From Gammaproteobacteria bacterium (lineage in GTDB: Bacteria; Pseudomonadota; Gammaproteobacteria; SZUA-229), in contig JAPHRB010000050.1 in NCBI GenBank assembly GCA_026197015.1, forward strand, positions 1-17,342: DNA of 17,342 bases. Reading direction: 5' to 3'. This document shows, piece by piece, positions 1 to 7,451 of the stretch. Position numbers and translations under genes: made by a program. The notes beneath the pieces are model-generated. The model did not search any database. It was not told the origin of the DNA and saw only the letters and a list, made by a program, of their open reading frames with translations. Numbering within the stretch: position 1 is the first letter of the stretch; each line of letters begins with the position of its first letter.

Positions 1-540
1 ATGTTGATTCTGCAAGGTACAATTCGAATTTACCAAACAGCTGAAGATGGCAGGGAAATCACCTTATACCGTGTGCAGGCAGGTGATCTGTGTATTCTCA
101 GCTTGAACAGTCTACTCAAAAATAAATCCTTTAATGCTATTGCGACGACTGAGTCAAATGTAAAAGCACTGGTCATTAGTTCTAGTAGCTTTAAATCGTT
201 AATGAATGAAATTGAGCCATTTCGTAATTATGTTATTTCAACATTAACAGAAAGGCTTTGTGAAACCATCTACCTGATTCAGGATACGGCGTTTAACCAT
301 CTCAATATGCGTCTTGCCTGTATGTTAGGTGGTTTATTTGAGAGAAATCAGGGCCCTACATTAAAGATAACACATCAGGAACTGGCATTTGAACTTGGCA
401 CCACACGTGAAGTAATAAGCCGAATACTCAAAGAGTTTGAAAGACAGGATTGCATAAAACTCTCACGGGGTCATATAGAGCTATCATCAGCAGAGGGCCT
501 GCGCTGGTTTTCCGAACCTGAAAAATTGGTGAAAAAATAA
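1..540 (+). CDS. Crp/Fnr-family transcriptional regulator, 5' end outside window
   Basis: The visible 179 residues are the second half of a cyclic-nucleotide-binding-like beta barrel followed by a long dimerisation helix (about 65-105) and a C-terminal winged helix-turn-helix (about 124-160, core ELAFELGTTREVISRILKEF). Family members are usually about 220-240 residues. The ATG at base 1 falls inside a barrel strand (LILQGTIRIYQTAEDGREI), so about 45 N-terminal residues probably lie upstream of the window and this ATG is probably not the true start. The barrel contains GDLCILS with a cysteine at residue 31; there is no FNR-type N-terminal cysteine cluster in the visible part. The effector cannot be deduced. 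It probably acts as a DNA-binding dimer, but its targets are unknown, and the next gene lies 139 bp downstream with no obvious link. Confidence 0.9.
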   Translation: MLILQGTIRIYQTAEDGREITLYRVQAGDLCILSLNSLLKNKSFNAIATTESNVKALVISSSSFKSLMNEIEPFRNYVISTLTERLCETIYLIQDTAFNHLNMRLACMLGGLFERNQGPTLKITHQELAFELGTTREVISRILKEFERQDCIKLSRGHIELSSAEGLRWFSEPEKLVKK

Positions 541-679
541 TTTGTTCTGTATGTTTTGTTACATACCCGCAGCTTAAAAGTACTTATATTTAGGCCACAG
601 TCTTTGAAACACAAGATTAGTATATTCACAGCATAAGGACTTGCTGTATTTTTAATTAAACCTTTATCTATGACGAAAA

Positions 680-1030
680 ATGAATAGCGTCGATAATTAC
701 AAATGGCACGGCCACAATATAAACATACAGGCCCAAACAAGCCCTAAATTCTTATGGCTAAATTACAGGCTAAGTGTAGAAATTGATAACACTCAAGCTG
801 TTTACCAATATCAACATGCCCTTACCCGCTCATTTACTAACTTTCATTTAAATCATAATGGTCGAAATTTAAAGGGCCAGATAATTTCAGCCGGCTTGCC
901 TTTAACACCCGTTATTTCTCTATTAACAATAGTAGATGACACAATTATTGGGCGCTCACGTATACTTCTGGGTTCACGTATTTTTATTTACCTGCTTTTA
1001 TCAGCAACAGCCCTGGGTTTAAATCTTTAA
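680..1030 (+). CDS. Small hypothetical protein with C-terminal membrane segment
   Basis: This is a 116-residue protein that I cannot assign to a named family. It starts with a polar, beta-rich stretch containing WHGHNINI and a WLNYRLSVEID segment that looks like repeated strands. It ends in a hydrophobic segment (about residues 98-116, IFIYLLLSATALGLNL) that could be a single tail-anchored helix. No good Shine-Dalgarno precedes the ATG; the upstream bases are GACGAAAA. The stop codon lies 5 bp from the end of the convergent gene at 1036-1608, and this tight tail-to-tail packing supports a real gene. The function is unknown. The exact start is uncertain. Confidence 0.6.
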   Translation: MNSVDNYKWHGHNINIQAQTSPKFLWLNYRLSVEIDNTQAVYQYQHALTRSFTNFHLNHNGRNLKGQIISAGLPLTPVISLLTIVDDTIIGRSRILLGSRIFIYLLLSATALGLNL

Positions 1031-1035
1031 TAAAT

Positions 1036-1608
1036 CTAATCAACGAGTGACAAACCATTAGTATCTGGCGGTGGTGGCGCATCATCTTTTTTCTTCTGCC
1101 CCAGATCACTGCCCGCCGGTGCCAGATCCAGACCAGTCAAATCTAGTGATGGCTCAGCCACCTCCTTAATCGCATCTTGCATATCACTACCAACAGGTGC
1201 AATCGCAGCCGTTAATTCTGAAATATCTCCAGCACCTATTCCTAAGGGATCTGTTTTCGGCGCAGCGGGTATCTCGCCACTACTGATGGTACTGGCCTGT
1301 TTTACACTTGCATTTGCGGATGCTACTGAAACTTGGGCAGTTTCAGTTTCAGCTTTCGTATTAACGGGCGGCTCACTTAAAGACTTAATTTCACACACTG
1401 CACCTGCATTATTTAACGCAGATTTATATTTATTAGCCGTCGCCTGATCAATATTTTTTTTGATCACCATACGTTTACCGGAAAACAGATGCCCAAGTTT
1501 AGTCTCATCCGCCTTAAACATAACACCAACTTTTGCTTTTACCTGTTCAAGATCTGCGCCTTCTTTTATCTGACCAGAAAAAGCCACTTCAAATAATTCA
1601 TCGCTCAT
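1036..1608 (-). CDS. Conserved hypothetical protein with N-terminal MSDELFEVAFSG domain and Ala/Pro-rich tail
   Basis: This is a 190-residue protein. Residues 1-75 form a compact predicted alpha/beta domain (SGQIKEGADLEQVKAKVG, then LFSGKRMVIKKNID) that I recognise as recurring at the N-terminus of gammaproteobacterial proteins of unknown function. It resembles a small ligand- or peptide-binding fold that often precedes a low-complexity region or a membrane domain. Here the rest is a low-complexity Ala/Ser/Pro tail without membrane helices. The tail holds two copies of a short motif, IAPVGSDM (136-143) and LAPAGSDL (162-169), and ends in PPPPDTNGLSLVD. A Shine-Dalgarno (GAAGG, about 10 nt upstream) supports the start. 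The gene is divergent from ppnN, with a 178-bp intergenic region. It is probably cytoplasmic, and its role is not known. Confidence 0.8.
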   Translation of the reverse strand: MSDELFEVAFSGQIKEGADLEQVKAKVGVMFKADETKLGHLFSGKRMVIKKNIDQATANKYKSALNNAGAVCEIKSLSEPPVNTKAETETAQVSVASANASVKQASTISSGEIPAAPKTDPLGIGAGDISELTAAIAPVGSDMQDAIKEVAEPSLDLTGLDLAPAGSDLGQKKKDDAPPPPDTNGLSLVD

Positions 1609-1786
1609 TTATTCTTACCTTCACGATTTTTCAATGTTAATATTAATTTAACACTATACTTTTACCATAACCATAATAAATTAATCGGCAGTCAAATCCG
1701 AAGTAGCCAGTTATGGCACATATGTACTTAATATATACTTATAGATTATTTTGGGGTAAATATCCCACTAAAGCAATGGACAAAAT

Positions 1787-3157
1787 ATGAGCAAACACCC
1801 CGAGCTTTCCCGCATAAGCCCCCATGGTCGTATGGAAACGCTTTCACAAACAGAAGTTAATCTCCTGAAAAAAGAAAGCGAATCTGGAAGTTATGATATC
1901 TATAGACGCTGCTCTCTGGCCGTATTAAATGTGGGTAGTGAAATTGATGATACAAAAAAAGTCTTAGAGGAATTCGCTGATTTCGAAATTAGAGTAATTC
2001 AAAAAGAACGCGGTATAAAGCTTGAGTTAGAGAATGCACCGAAACGAGCTTTTGTTGATGGCATGATGATCAACGGCATTCAGGAACATCTGTTTTCTGT
2101 ATTACGAGATATTGTTTATGCTCGAAGTGAACTAGAGTCCCATGCCACATTCGATCTGAGCACTCAAAATGGCATTACTAATGCTGTATTTCAAATTTTA
2201 CGTAATGCCAATGTTTTAAAACCCAATAGAGATCCAAACCTGATTGTTTGTTGGGGCGGTCACTCTATTAGCAGGGGTGAATATGACTACACCAAAGAAG
2301 TCGGCCATGAACTTGGCCTAAGAGGTCTGGATATTTGTACAGGTTGTGGCCCAGGCGCAATGAAAGGCCCTATGAAAGGCGCGACCATAGGCCACAATAA
2401 ACAACGCATATACGACGGTCGTTATATTGGCATGACCGAACCGGGCATTATTGCTGCTGAATCACCTAATCCAATTGTCAACGAACTTGTAATTTTGCCC
2501 GATATTGAAAAACGTCTGGAAAGCTTTGTTCGCACAGGTCATGGCATTATTGTTTTTCCTGGCGGCGCAGGCACAGCCGAAGAGATATTATATATATTAG
2601 GCGTGTTATTAAATCCGGCAAATAAAGAGCTGCCATTTCCGCTTATTCTTACTGGCCCCAAAAGTTCTGAAAACTATTTCAAACAAATTCATCACTTCAT
2701 TGAAAACACCCTGGGATTCGAGGCTCAACAACGATATAAAATTATTATTGATGACCCGGCACTTGTTGCACGTGAAATGAAAAATGGCATGGAAGCTGTA
2801 AAAGACTTTAGACGGTCTAATGGTGATGCATATTACTATAACTGGATACTGGAAATTGATAATGAATTTCAAAATCCGTTTATACCTAGCCATGAGAATA
2901 TGTCTAAACTAGATATCAGTACGGATATGGAAACTCACCATCTAGCTGCTAATTTACGTCGTGCATTTTCAGGCATCGTAGCTGGCAATGTAAAAGAGGA
3001 TGGTATAAAAGCAATTGAAGAGAACGGTCTGTTTGAAATCAGGGGAGAGAAAAAGATAATGGAACCTCTCGACAAACTACTTGAATCATTTGTTCTGGAA
3101 AACAGAATGAAGTTACCTGGCAGTAAATATACACCTTGTTACAAAGTCGTTACCTAG
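1787..3157 (+). CDS. ppnN: Pyrimidine/purine nucleotide 5'-monophosphate nucleosidase (LOG family)
   Basis: This matches PpnN (YgdH), which hydrolyses the N-glycosidic bond of nucleoside 5'-monophosphates to give a free base and ribose 5-phosphate. It feeds salvage and is allosterically controlled by (p)ppGpp in E. coli. At 456 residues it is essentially the E. coli length (454). The Rossmann-like LOG core shows CWGGHSISRGEYDY, TGCGPGAMKG (185-194) and the hallmark PGGAGTAEE (258-266), which supplies phosphate-binding and catalytic residues. The N-terminal region (about 1-145) and C-terminal region (about 350-456) are the extra PpnN domains that shorter LOG proteins lack, so the assignment is PpnN rather than a cytokinin-activating LOG. 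Only a weak GGA precedes the ATG. A hairpin follows 21 bp after the stop, so it is probably monocistronic. Confidence 0.95.
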   Translation: MSKHPELSRISPHGRMETLSQTEVNLLKKESESGSYDIYRRCSLAVLNVGSEIDDTKKVLEEFADFEIRVIQKERGIKLELENAPKRAFVDGMMINGIQEHLFSVLRDIVYARSELESHATFDLSTQNGITNAVFQILRNANVLKPNRDPNLIVCWGGHSISRGEYDYTKEVGHELGLRGLDICTGCGPGAMKGPMKGATIGHNKQRIYDGRYIGMTEPGIIAAESPNPIVNELVILPDIEKRLESFVRTGHGIIVFPGGAGTAEEILYILGVLLNPANKELPFPLILTGPKSSENYFKQIHHFIENTLGFEAQQRYKIIIDDPALVAREMKNGMEAVKDFRRSNGDAYYYNWILEIDNEFQNPFIPSHENMSKLDISTDMETHHLAANLRRAFSGIVAGNVKEDGIKAIEENGLFEIRGEKKIMEPLDKLLESFVLENRMKLPGSKYTPCYKVVT

Positions 3158-3178
3158 TATTTTATTTATCATACTTTA

Positions 3179-3215
3179 TTAAACCGGAATTACCGAATCA
3201 ATAATCCCGGTTTAA
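3179..3215 (+). terminator. Hairpin after ppnN, possible terminator
   Basis: The arms TTAAACCGG (3179-3187) and CCGGTTTAA (3207-3215) pair perfectly over 9 bp. After one mismatch the stem continues with ATTA/TAAT, leaving a 9-nt loop. It sits between ppnN and the next gene on the same strand. The bases after the stem on the plus strand are A-rich rather than T-rich, so intrinsic termination may be inefficient. An mRNA-stabilising or attenuating hairpin is an alternative. Confidence 0.5.
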
Positions 3216-3267
3216 TATAAAAAACGAATTAGAAAACTACTCTCACATAGAAATAAAGGATGATTTC

Positions 3268-4260
3268 ATGTCAAACGGTTTAGCTTCATCACTTACTAAC
3301 AGGCAGTTAAAATGCGAAGTATGCGATTGCCTTATCAACTACCCTGATACACTGCTTATTAAAGACACCAATTACACTGTCTGTAGAGCGTTTGACTGCC
3401 AAAGGGTAATGAATAAAAAACGAGTCATGACACCTTTCATGTTTAAGTCTCATCTCGATTTCAATAGAACATTAATCCGTAAAAATCGAGAAAAAAGTAT
3501 TGCCACCAAACAACACATTGAACAGGTCACTGCTAGAGAAAAACAGGAAAATGAGCTGCACCTGAAAAACACACTTATTACTAATTCACATATATCAGAG
3601 AATGATATCTACCTGTTAACCATACCGTCGGGTGACTCATCATCCTCTGCTTGCGAAAAGCAACGAATTGACGACTATATAAAACACCTGAAATCCATTA
3701 TTATTGAAGCTGAAAATTATGATAATGCATCAGAAGTCGCATATGATGAACATCATGATGCATATAGAAAAAGATGTGCCGTTGAAAATAGTTTTATAGA
3801 AAAACCGCAGTTAAAAAAAATTAGCGACAATTTATGCACTATGTGCAAAGGCGGTTGCTGCGCATCAGGAAAAGAGCACGCTTATCTCTCCGTTTTTTCT
3901 ATGCGCCGTTATATGGATGCTAATCCTGATTTAACTGGTCATGACATTTTAAATATCTATACATCACATATCCAGTCAGAATCAATTATCGACTCCTGTA
4001 TTAATCAGACATCATCTGGTTGCGCTCTTCCACGAGAACTACGTTCTGATATTTGTAATGGATATTATTGTGACCCACTGAAACAATACCATAAAAACAT
4101 GCTCAACATCGATGCACCTAAAGTAATATTGGCTATTCAACGTTCCTATACTTACTGGGATCGATTCAAGTTAAATGTTTGCAATGACGTGATAGATGTT
4201 GCTTTGGTAGATGAGCATGAAATAAATTTTACAACTAATTTATCTAAGCGTACTAAATAA
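3268..4260 (+). CDS. Cysteine-cluster hypothetical protein (YkgJ-like C-terminal cluster)
   Basis: This is a 330-residue soluble protein with two cysteine-rich ends joined by a charged helical middle (about 60-180). The N-terminus has C16-x2-C19-x-C21 and C39-x4-C44, like a small zinc ribbon. The C-terminal half has C190-x2-C193-x3-C197-C198, then C244, C252 and C263-x4-C268 (DICNGYYC). This spacing resembles the CxxCxxxCC metal cluster of the YkgJ/UPF0153 family, whose function is not firmly known. No enzyme motif, signal peptide or membrane segment is seen. A good Shine-Dalgarno (AAAGGA, about 7 nt from ATG) supports the start. The gene stands alone: it is separated from ppnN by a hairpin and from the HNH gene by 176 bp. 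A metal-binding or iron-sulfur role is inferred from the cysteines only. Confidence 0.8.
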   Translation: MSNGLASSLTNRQLKCEVCDCLINYPDTLLIKDTNYTVCRAFDCQRVMNKKRVMTPFMFKSHLDFNRTLIRKNREKSIATKQHIEQVTAREKQENELHLKNTLITNSHISENDIYLLTIPSGDSSSSACEKQRIDDYIKHLKSIIIEAENYDNASEVAYDEHHDAYRKRCAVENSFIEKPQLKKISDNLCTMCKGGCCASGKEHAYLSVFSMRRYMDANPDLTGHDILNIYTSHIQSESIIDSCINQTSSGCALPRELRSDICNGYYCDPLKQYHKNMLNIDAPKVILAIQRSYTYWDRFKLNVCNDVIDVALVDEHEINFTTNLSKRTK

Positions 4261-4421
4261 TAACTGCAAGGAACAAAAAGAGTAATTAACAAAATATTAA
4301 CAACATAGTCACTTTCAATTTTTTATCATTCAAACTTATATCAACTATACCGTTGATTTAAAAAGTTTTTTTAAAAATATGCACTATACTTAATCTTATA
4401 TAGTAAACAGGAAACACTCAC

Positions 4422-4431
4422 GGGGAGGGGG
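4422..4431 (+). promoter_or_regulatory. Unusual G-run ribosome binding site of the HNH gene
   Basis: The sequence GGGGAGGGGG lies 5 nt before the ATG at 4437 and is separated from it only by five Ts. It is a very purine-rich Shine-Dalgarno in otherwise AT-rich DNA, and it fixes the start of the downstream gene. Confidence 0.7.
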
Positions 4432-4436
4432 TTTTT

Positions 4437-5018
4437 ATGCTCGCAGGAGAGGCAATACCATTAATTCTTACGCTGGATAATGCCGGGCGCCCAATAGACT
4501 GGCTGAACTGGAAAGAAGCCATAAATCTGTATGTCCGTGAACAGGTGGCCTGGACCGCGAGTGAAACCAGGCTTCGGTTTTATGGCGGGACTTGTCAAAA
4601 AACCGGTTTAACCTCTTTTCTGGACCTCAGTACAATTATCGCTATACGCGGTGCGAAACCTAAATTCAATCATGATATTACCCCGCCATTAACTAACCGC
4701 GCCTTATTCGAAAGAGATAAGCGCACCTGTCTCTATTGTGGCAGTCACTTTAAACTTTCCCTGCTAACTCGCGATCATGTAAAACCCCGCGCACAGGGAG
4801 GAAAAGACACCTGGATAAATGTGGTAACCGCCTGTAAGTCATGTAATGTAAAAAAAGCCTGCAACACACCCTCTCAGGCACACATGCCTCTTTTAGCTCT
4901 GCCCTATGCACCCAATAAAGCTGAGGCAATGATACTCGCCAACAGAAAGATACTGACTGATCAAATGGATTTTTTACGTAATCATATACCACATGAACGT
5001 AGAGAAGAATTTGACTAA
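4437..5018 (+). CDS. HNH endonuclease family protein
   Basis: This is a 193-residue protein with an HNH nuclease domain at about residues 86-142. It starts with NRALFERDKRTCLYCG, then LLTRDHVKPRAQGGKDTWINVVTACKSCNVKK. C98, C101, C133 and C136 form the usual structural zinc site. H114 is the predicted general base, with N128 and N137 completing an H-N-N version of the motif. The first 85 residues are a separate conserved domain rich in Trp and Arg, as in chromosomal HNH proteins widespread in Proteobacteria that are not tied to mobile elements. No intein, restriction methylase or toxin partner is adjacent, so its DNA target and role are unknown. It converges on the SDR gene with a 4-bp gap. 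Confidence 0.92.
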   Translation: MLAGEAIPLILTLDNAGRPIDWLNWKEAINLYVREQVAWTASETRLRFYGGTCQKTGLTSFLDLSTIIAIRGAKPKFNHDITPPLTNRALFERDKRTCLYCGSHFKLSLLTRDHVKPRAQGGKDTWINVVTACKSCNVKKACNTPSQAHMPLLALPYAPNKAEAMILANRKILTDQMDFLRNHIPHERREEFD

Positions 5019-5022
5019 GATC

Positions 5023-5904
5023 TTATAATGATTTTAGCCCCGAAGTTAAATTCGGGTACTTGAGTTTAGTTTTAAAGTGTTTCAATAACTTTTTATTAGA
5101 TATTCGTTTTGATTCTGCCAGATATGACAACATTCCCTCTGATAATTGCTGCCGGGCCTGTAACAAACTAATTTCTTCAGGTCGTGGAAGATTTAAAGCT
5201 TCAGCAACTTTAATAAAATAATCATTCATCGTTGAAGGCTGACCATCACAACAGTTATATATTCCTGGCTTCACGTTTTCAAGCAAAGCTTCAGAACATA
5301 TAGCCGATAAATCTTCAGCATGTATTCGGTTGGTATAACCGGAGTCAGCCGCATTAACTATTGGCTCGCCTGAAGTAATTCGCTTCACTGGTAGCTTATC
5401 AGATGCATAAATCCCCGGCACTCTAAACACAATGAATTGCACATTATTTTTATCGCAATATTTGATTAGCTGTGTTTCTGCGCTTAATCGCCTAAAAGCT
5501 CTTTCAGCCTGGGGTTGTGCAACGCATGACTCATCAATCCACTCACCATTACAGTTTCCATAAACACCGGTTGTGCTAATTAAAATTACTTTATCTGGCA
5601 CAGCATGAGCTGCTTTTAGTGAAGTAACAAAGTTTTCCATTCGCTCATCAGTTAAACCGCTTCTTTGAGGTGGCGCCAGATATGCAATAGTACTTTTATT
5701 AAATTTATTGAGTAGATTATTGTTTAACGCTAAATCTATCTTATCAAGATTAAACTGAGTTACCGGATAACCCATTGCTAAACACGTTTCTTTTGAGCTT
5801 TCACTTTTTACATAACAATGACAACTTATGCCTTGAGTTTTTAAAAAACCGGCAATTTTTTTACCAATATAACCACATCCAATAATTTTTATATTATTCA
5901 GCAT
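5023..5904 (-). CDS. NAD(P)-binding SDR-family protein, YeeZ-like
   Basis: The 293-residue protein has an N-terminal Rossmann fold with the dinucleotide motif G9-C-G-Y-I-G14, then a substrate-side region with LISTTGVYGNCNGEWIDE (108-125) and FRVPGIYA. This matches the atypical or extended SDR group that includes E. coli YeeZ. The substrate is unknown. Other members are annotated as epimerase or dehydratase without proof, and I see no clear catalytic YxxxK in the usual place. The open frame extends upstream to a TTG at 5943, but the ATG at 5904 places the Rossmann strand next to the N-terminus as in relatives, so I use it. AAAGG lies about 14 nt upstream. The gene is expressed away from the strong terminator at 5969-5993 and is probably a single transcription unit. 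Confidence 0.85.
   Translation of the reverse strand: MLNNIKIIGCGYIGKKIAGFLKTQGISCHCYVKSESSKETCLAMGYPVTQFNLDKIDLALNNNLLNKFNKSTIAYLAPPQRSGLTDERMENFVTSLKAAHAVPDKVILISTTGVYGNCNGEWIDESCVAQPQAERAFRRLSAETQLIKYCDKNNVQFIVFRVPGIYASDKLPVKRITSGEPIVNAADSGYTNRIHAEDLSAICSEALLENVKPGIYNCCDGQPSTMNDYFIKVAEALNLPRPEEISLLQARQQLSEGMLSYLAESKRISNKKLLKHFKTKLKYPNLTSGLKSL
5039..5056 (+). terminator. Weak hairpin just after the HNH gene
   Basis: CCCGAA (5039-5044) and TTCGGG (5051-5056) form a 6-bp stem with a 6-nt loop, 20 bp after the HNH stop and inside the 3' end of the convergent SDR gene. The following bases are only moderately T-rich (TACTTGAGTTTAGTTTTA), so this is a weak terminator candidate for HNH transcription. 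Confidence 0.35.
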
Positions 5905-5968
5905 GGGTAAATTATAACCTTTTACGTGCAGCTGTAATAACAACTTAATTTTTTAATTTAGACAATAA

Positions 5969-5993
5969 AAAACCCCGGATAAACCGGGGTTTT
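5969..5993 (-). terminator. Strong rho-independent terminator
   Basis: AAAACCCCGG (5969-5978) and CCGGGGTTTT (5984-5993) form a perfect 10-bp stem with a 5-nt loop. Read on the minus strand, the hairpin ends in TTTTTTATTG. It lies 27 bp after the stop of the secreted-protein gene at 6021-6422 and insulates the SDR gene from it. Its symmetry would let it also stop plus-strand transcription. Confidence 0.9.
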
Positions 5994-6020
5994 CAGAAAA
6001 AATATTTGTTATTTCTTTAT

Positions 6021-6422
6021 TTAGAACTTTTCGTTACAAAGACTCACTCGCGCATCATAATAACGCTCACATGTGTATGCATCACCACCACGGGCATAAC
6101 ATTGCCCTCGCTGTTTGTAAGAGAACTCACGACAATGCCCCCACGTATTACTTAACTGCAAGATTTTTTTATTATGTTTCTCTTTCCTGGCCTTTTTGGC
6201 TTTCCAGGGGTTACTGCCTAACTTCTGGTGATCACTCTGGCCTGATGCGCTGAATTTATTTTTAAATTCCGCCGTCATTTTATTCTTTTCCCATTCAGTG
6301 AGCTCATGTTGTGATAAAGATTTACCACTAAATACACCACGGTCAGCTGCAACTGCCATATTTAAGGGAAGAAAGATTGCTAACGCAATTACGAAAATAG
6401 CTGTTATACGATTTCCAGTCAT
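6021..6422 (-). CDS. Small secreted hypothetical protein with four cysteines
   Basis: This is a 133-residue protein with a clear Sec signal peptide: N-terminal Arg, hydrophobic core ITAIFVIALAIFLPL, and probable cleavage after AVA at about residue 25. The mature chain begins with a charged, helical stretch rich in Lys (about 40-90). It ends in a domain with C97, C108, C118 and C129, which could form two disulfides in the periplasm. The spacing is C-x10-C-x9-C-x10-C. No known family is recognised. AGG about 8 nt upstream supports the ATG. A strong terminator follows, and a dyad at 6512-6529 lies about 90-107 bp upstream of the start. It appears to be its own transcription unit. The function is unknown; an envelope role is inferred from the signal peptide only. 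Confidence 0.75.
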   Translation of the reverse strand: MTGNRITAIFVIALAIFLPLNMAVAADRGVFSGKSLSQHELTEWEKNKMTAEFKNKFSASGQSDHQKLGSNPWKAKKARKEKHNKKILQLSNTWGHCREFSYKQRGQCYARGGDAYTCERYYDARVSLCNEKF

Positions 6423-6511
6423 AATTAAACCTGTTAGATAGTTATATTGATTACGTGTTTGCCAATATTGCCCGTGCCTGTTAAATACGACCTATTGGAA
6501 AAATTCTTTAA

Positions 6512-6529
6512 GATCAGAGACGTCTGATC
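6512..6529. repeat. Inverted repeat GATCAGA/TCTGATC
   Basis: A perfect 7-bp dyad, GATCAGA (6512-6518) and TCTGATC (6523-6529), is separated by GACG. It lies in the 278-bp gap between the secreted-protein gene and yrfG. It has no strong T-tract on either strand, so an operator for a dimeric regulator is as likely as a terminator. I see nothing else recognisable in this gap. Confidence 0.4.
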
Positions 6530-6700
6530 ATCGTTTATCATTTGTAATAAACACCTAAATTTTAAAAGGTATTTAAAAATCGATGTTTGATGTTAGAGAA
6601 CGGCGATTATATTAACAAAACAGAGCAGACAATTCAATTGAATACATGCAGAAGTTATTGATTTTACTATAAATTAACCCGTTCAGGTGAGTCTGTTTAG

Positions 6701-7357
6701 CTATTTCTTCGGAGTAATATCTGCAAAAGAATCAAGTAACGAGTAATGCTCATGCTGTTTATCTGCTTCTGTACTATCCGGCTGCCTGATTGCCAGTAAA
6801 TTCTCAATACCATATTCAGCAGCAGCATCTAACACCGTAAAGTTATCATCAATAAACAGTGTGGAGGATTTTTCGACCTCTTCAACTTTCTCTAATGCCT
6901 GCCAGAATGCCTGATCTTCCTTAGGGTGATGCAGCTCATGAGAGGTAATTACGCGATGAAAATAATGCCCTATTCCGGTTTTTTCAAACTTCACCTGAAA
7001 ACTTAATGGGTGTGCATTGGTGACAAGCACAACTCGTTTACCATGCATATGTAAACCTTCAAGAAATTCGACAACATGCGGCCTGACACATATTTTATCA
7101 CGAATCTTATGCTTTAAAGCCGCAATATCCATATCCAGCTCGTTTGTCCAGTAGTTCACGCAATACCAGTTTAAACTGCCATATACTTCAGAATATTTCT
7201 TATTTAGCAGCTTATGAGACTCCTCTAATGGTAATTCATTAATCTCGGCATAACATTGAGGCACATACTTTAACCAAAAGTGGTTGTCAAAATGCAAATC
7301 AAGTAAAGTGCCATCAAGATCTAGAAATACCGTATGAATTTTAGTCCAGTCAATCAT
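6701..7357 (-). CDS. yrfG: HAD-family GMP/IMP 5'-nucleotidase
   Basis: This 218-residue HAD hydrolase matches E. coli YrfG (222 aa), which dephosphorylates GMP and IMP to their nucleosides. Motif I is D13-L-D15-G-T with the nucleophile D13 and acid/base D15, followed by the YrfG-type LDLHFDNHFW. Motif II is T113 (LVTNAHP), K146 lies in HHPKEDQ, and the metal-binding motif is FIDD with D170 and D171. The helical cap with LNWYCVNYW also matches YrfG. The open frame runs to 7486, overlapping nudE, but homology begins at MIDWTKIHTVFLDLDGT. I therefore place the start at 7357, with AGGAG about 13 nt upstream. It is divergent from nudE with a 94-bp gap. The yrfG/nudE/cysQ neighbourhood recurs in gammaproteobacteria. 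Confidence 0.93.
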   Translation of the reverse strand: MIDWTKIHTVFLDLDGTLLDLHFDNHFWLKYVPQCYAEINELPLEESHKLLNKKYSEVYGSLNWYCVNYWTNELDMDIAALKHKIRDKICVRPHVVEFLEGLHMHGKRVVLVTNAHPLSFQVKFEKTGIGHYFHRVITSHELHHPKEDQAFWQALEKVEEVEKSSTLFIDDNFTVLDAAAEYGIENLLAIRQPDSTEADKQHEHYSLLDSFADITPKK

Positions 7358-7451
7358 AAGACTTATCTGACTCCTGTTTGCGTTACAATAGATTAAAATC
7401 AGCATGTCAAAGCTGTATGAACTCACATGACTTATTATTACTCGAGCTAAT

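Noticed and set aside
4353..4390. Sigma-70 promoter for the HNH gene (TTGATT and TATACT)
   Set aside because: TATACT at 4385-4390 is a good -10, but the only -35-like box is 26 bp away, and nothing suitable lies at 16-18 bp.
4437..5018. HNH gene as part of a mobile element, intron or restriction system
   Set aside because: No intron splice structure, inverted repeats, methylase or integrase is nearby, and the gene has its own flanking domain and a normal chromosomal setting.
5905..5943. TTG-initiated extension of the SDR protein
   Set aside because: It would put 13 extra residues before the Rossmann strand. The ATG at 5904 gives the usual short N-terminus.
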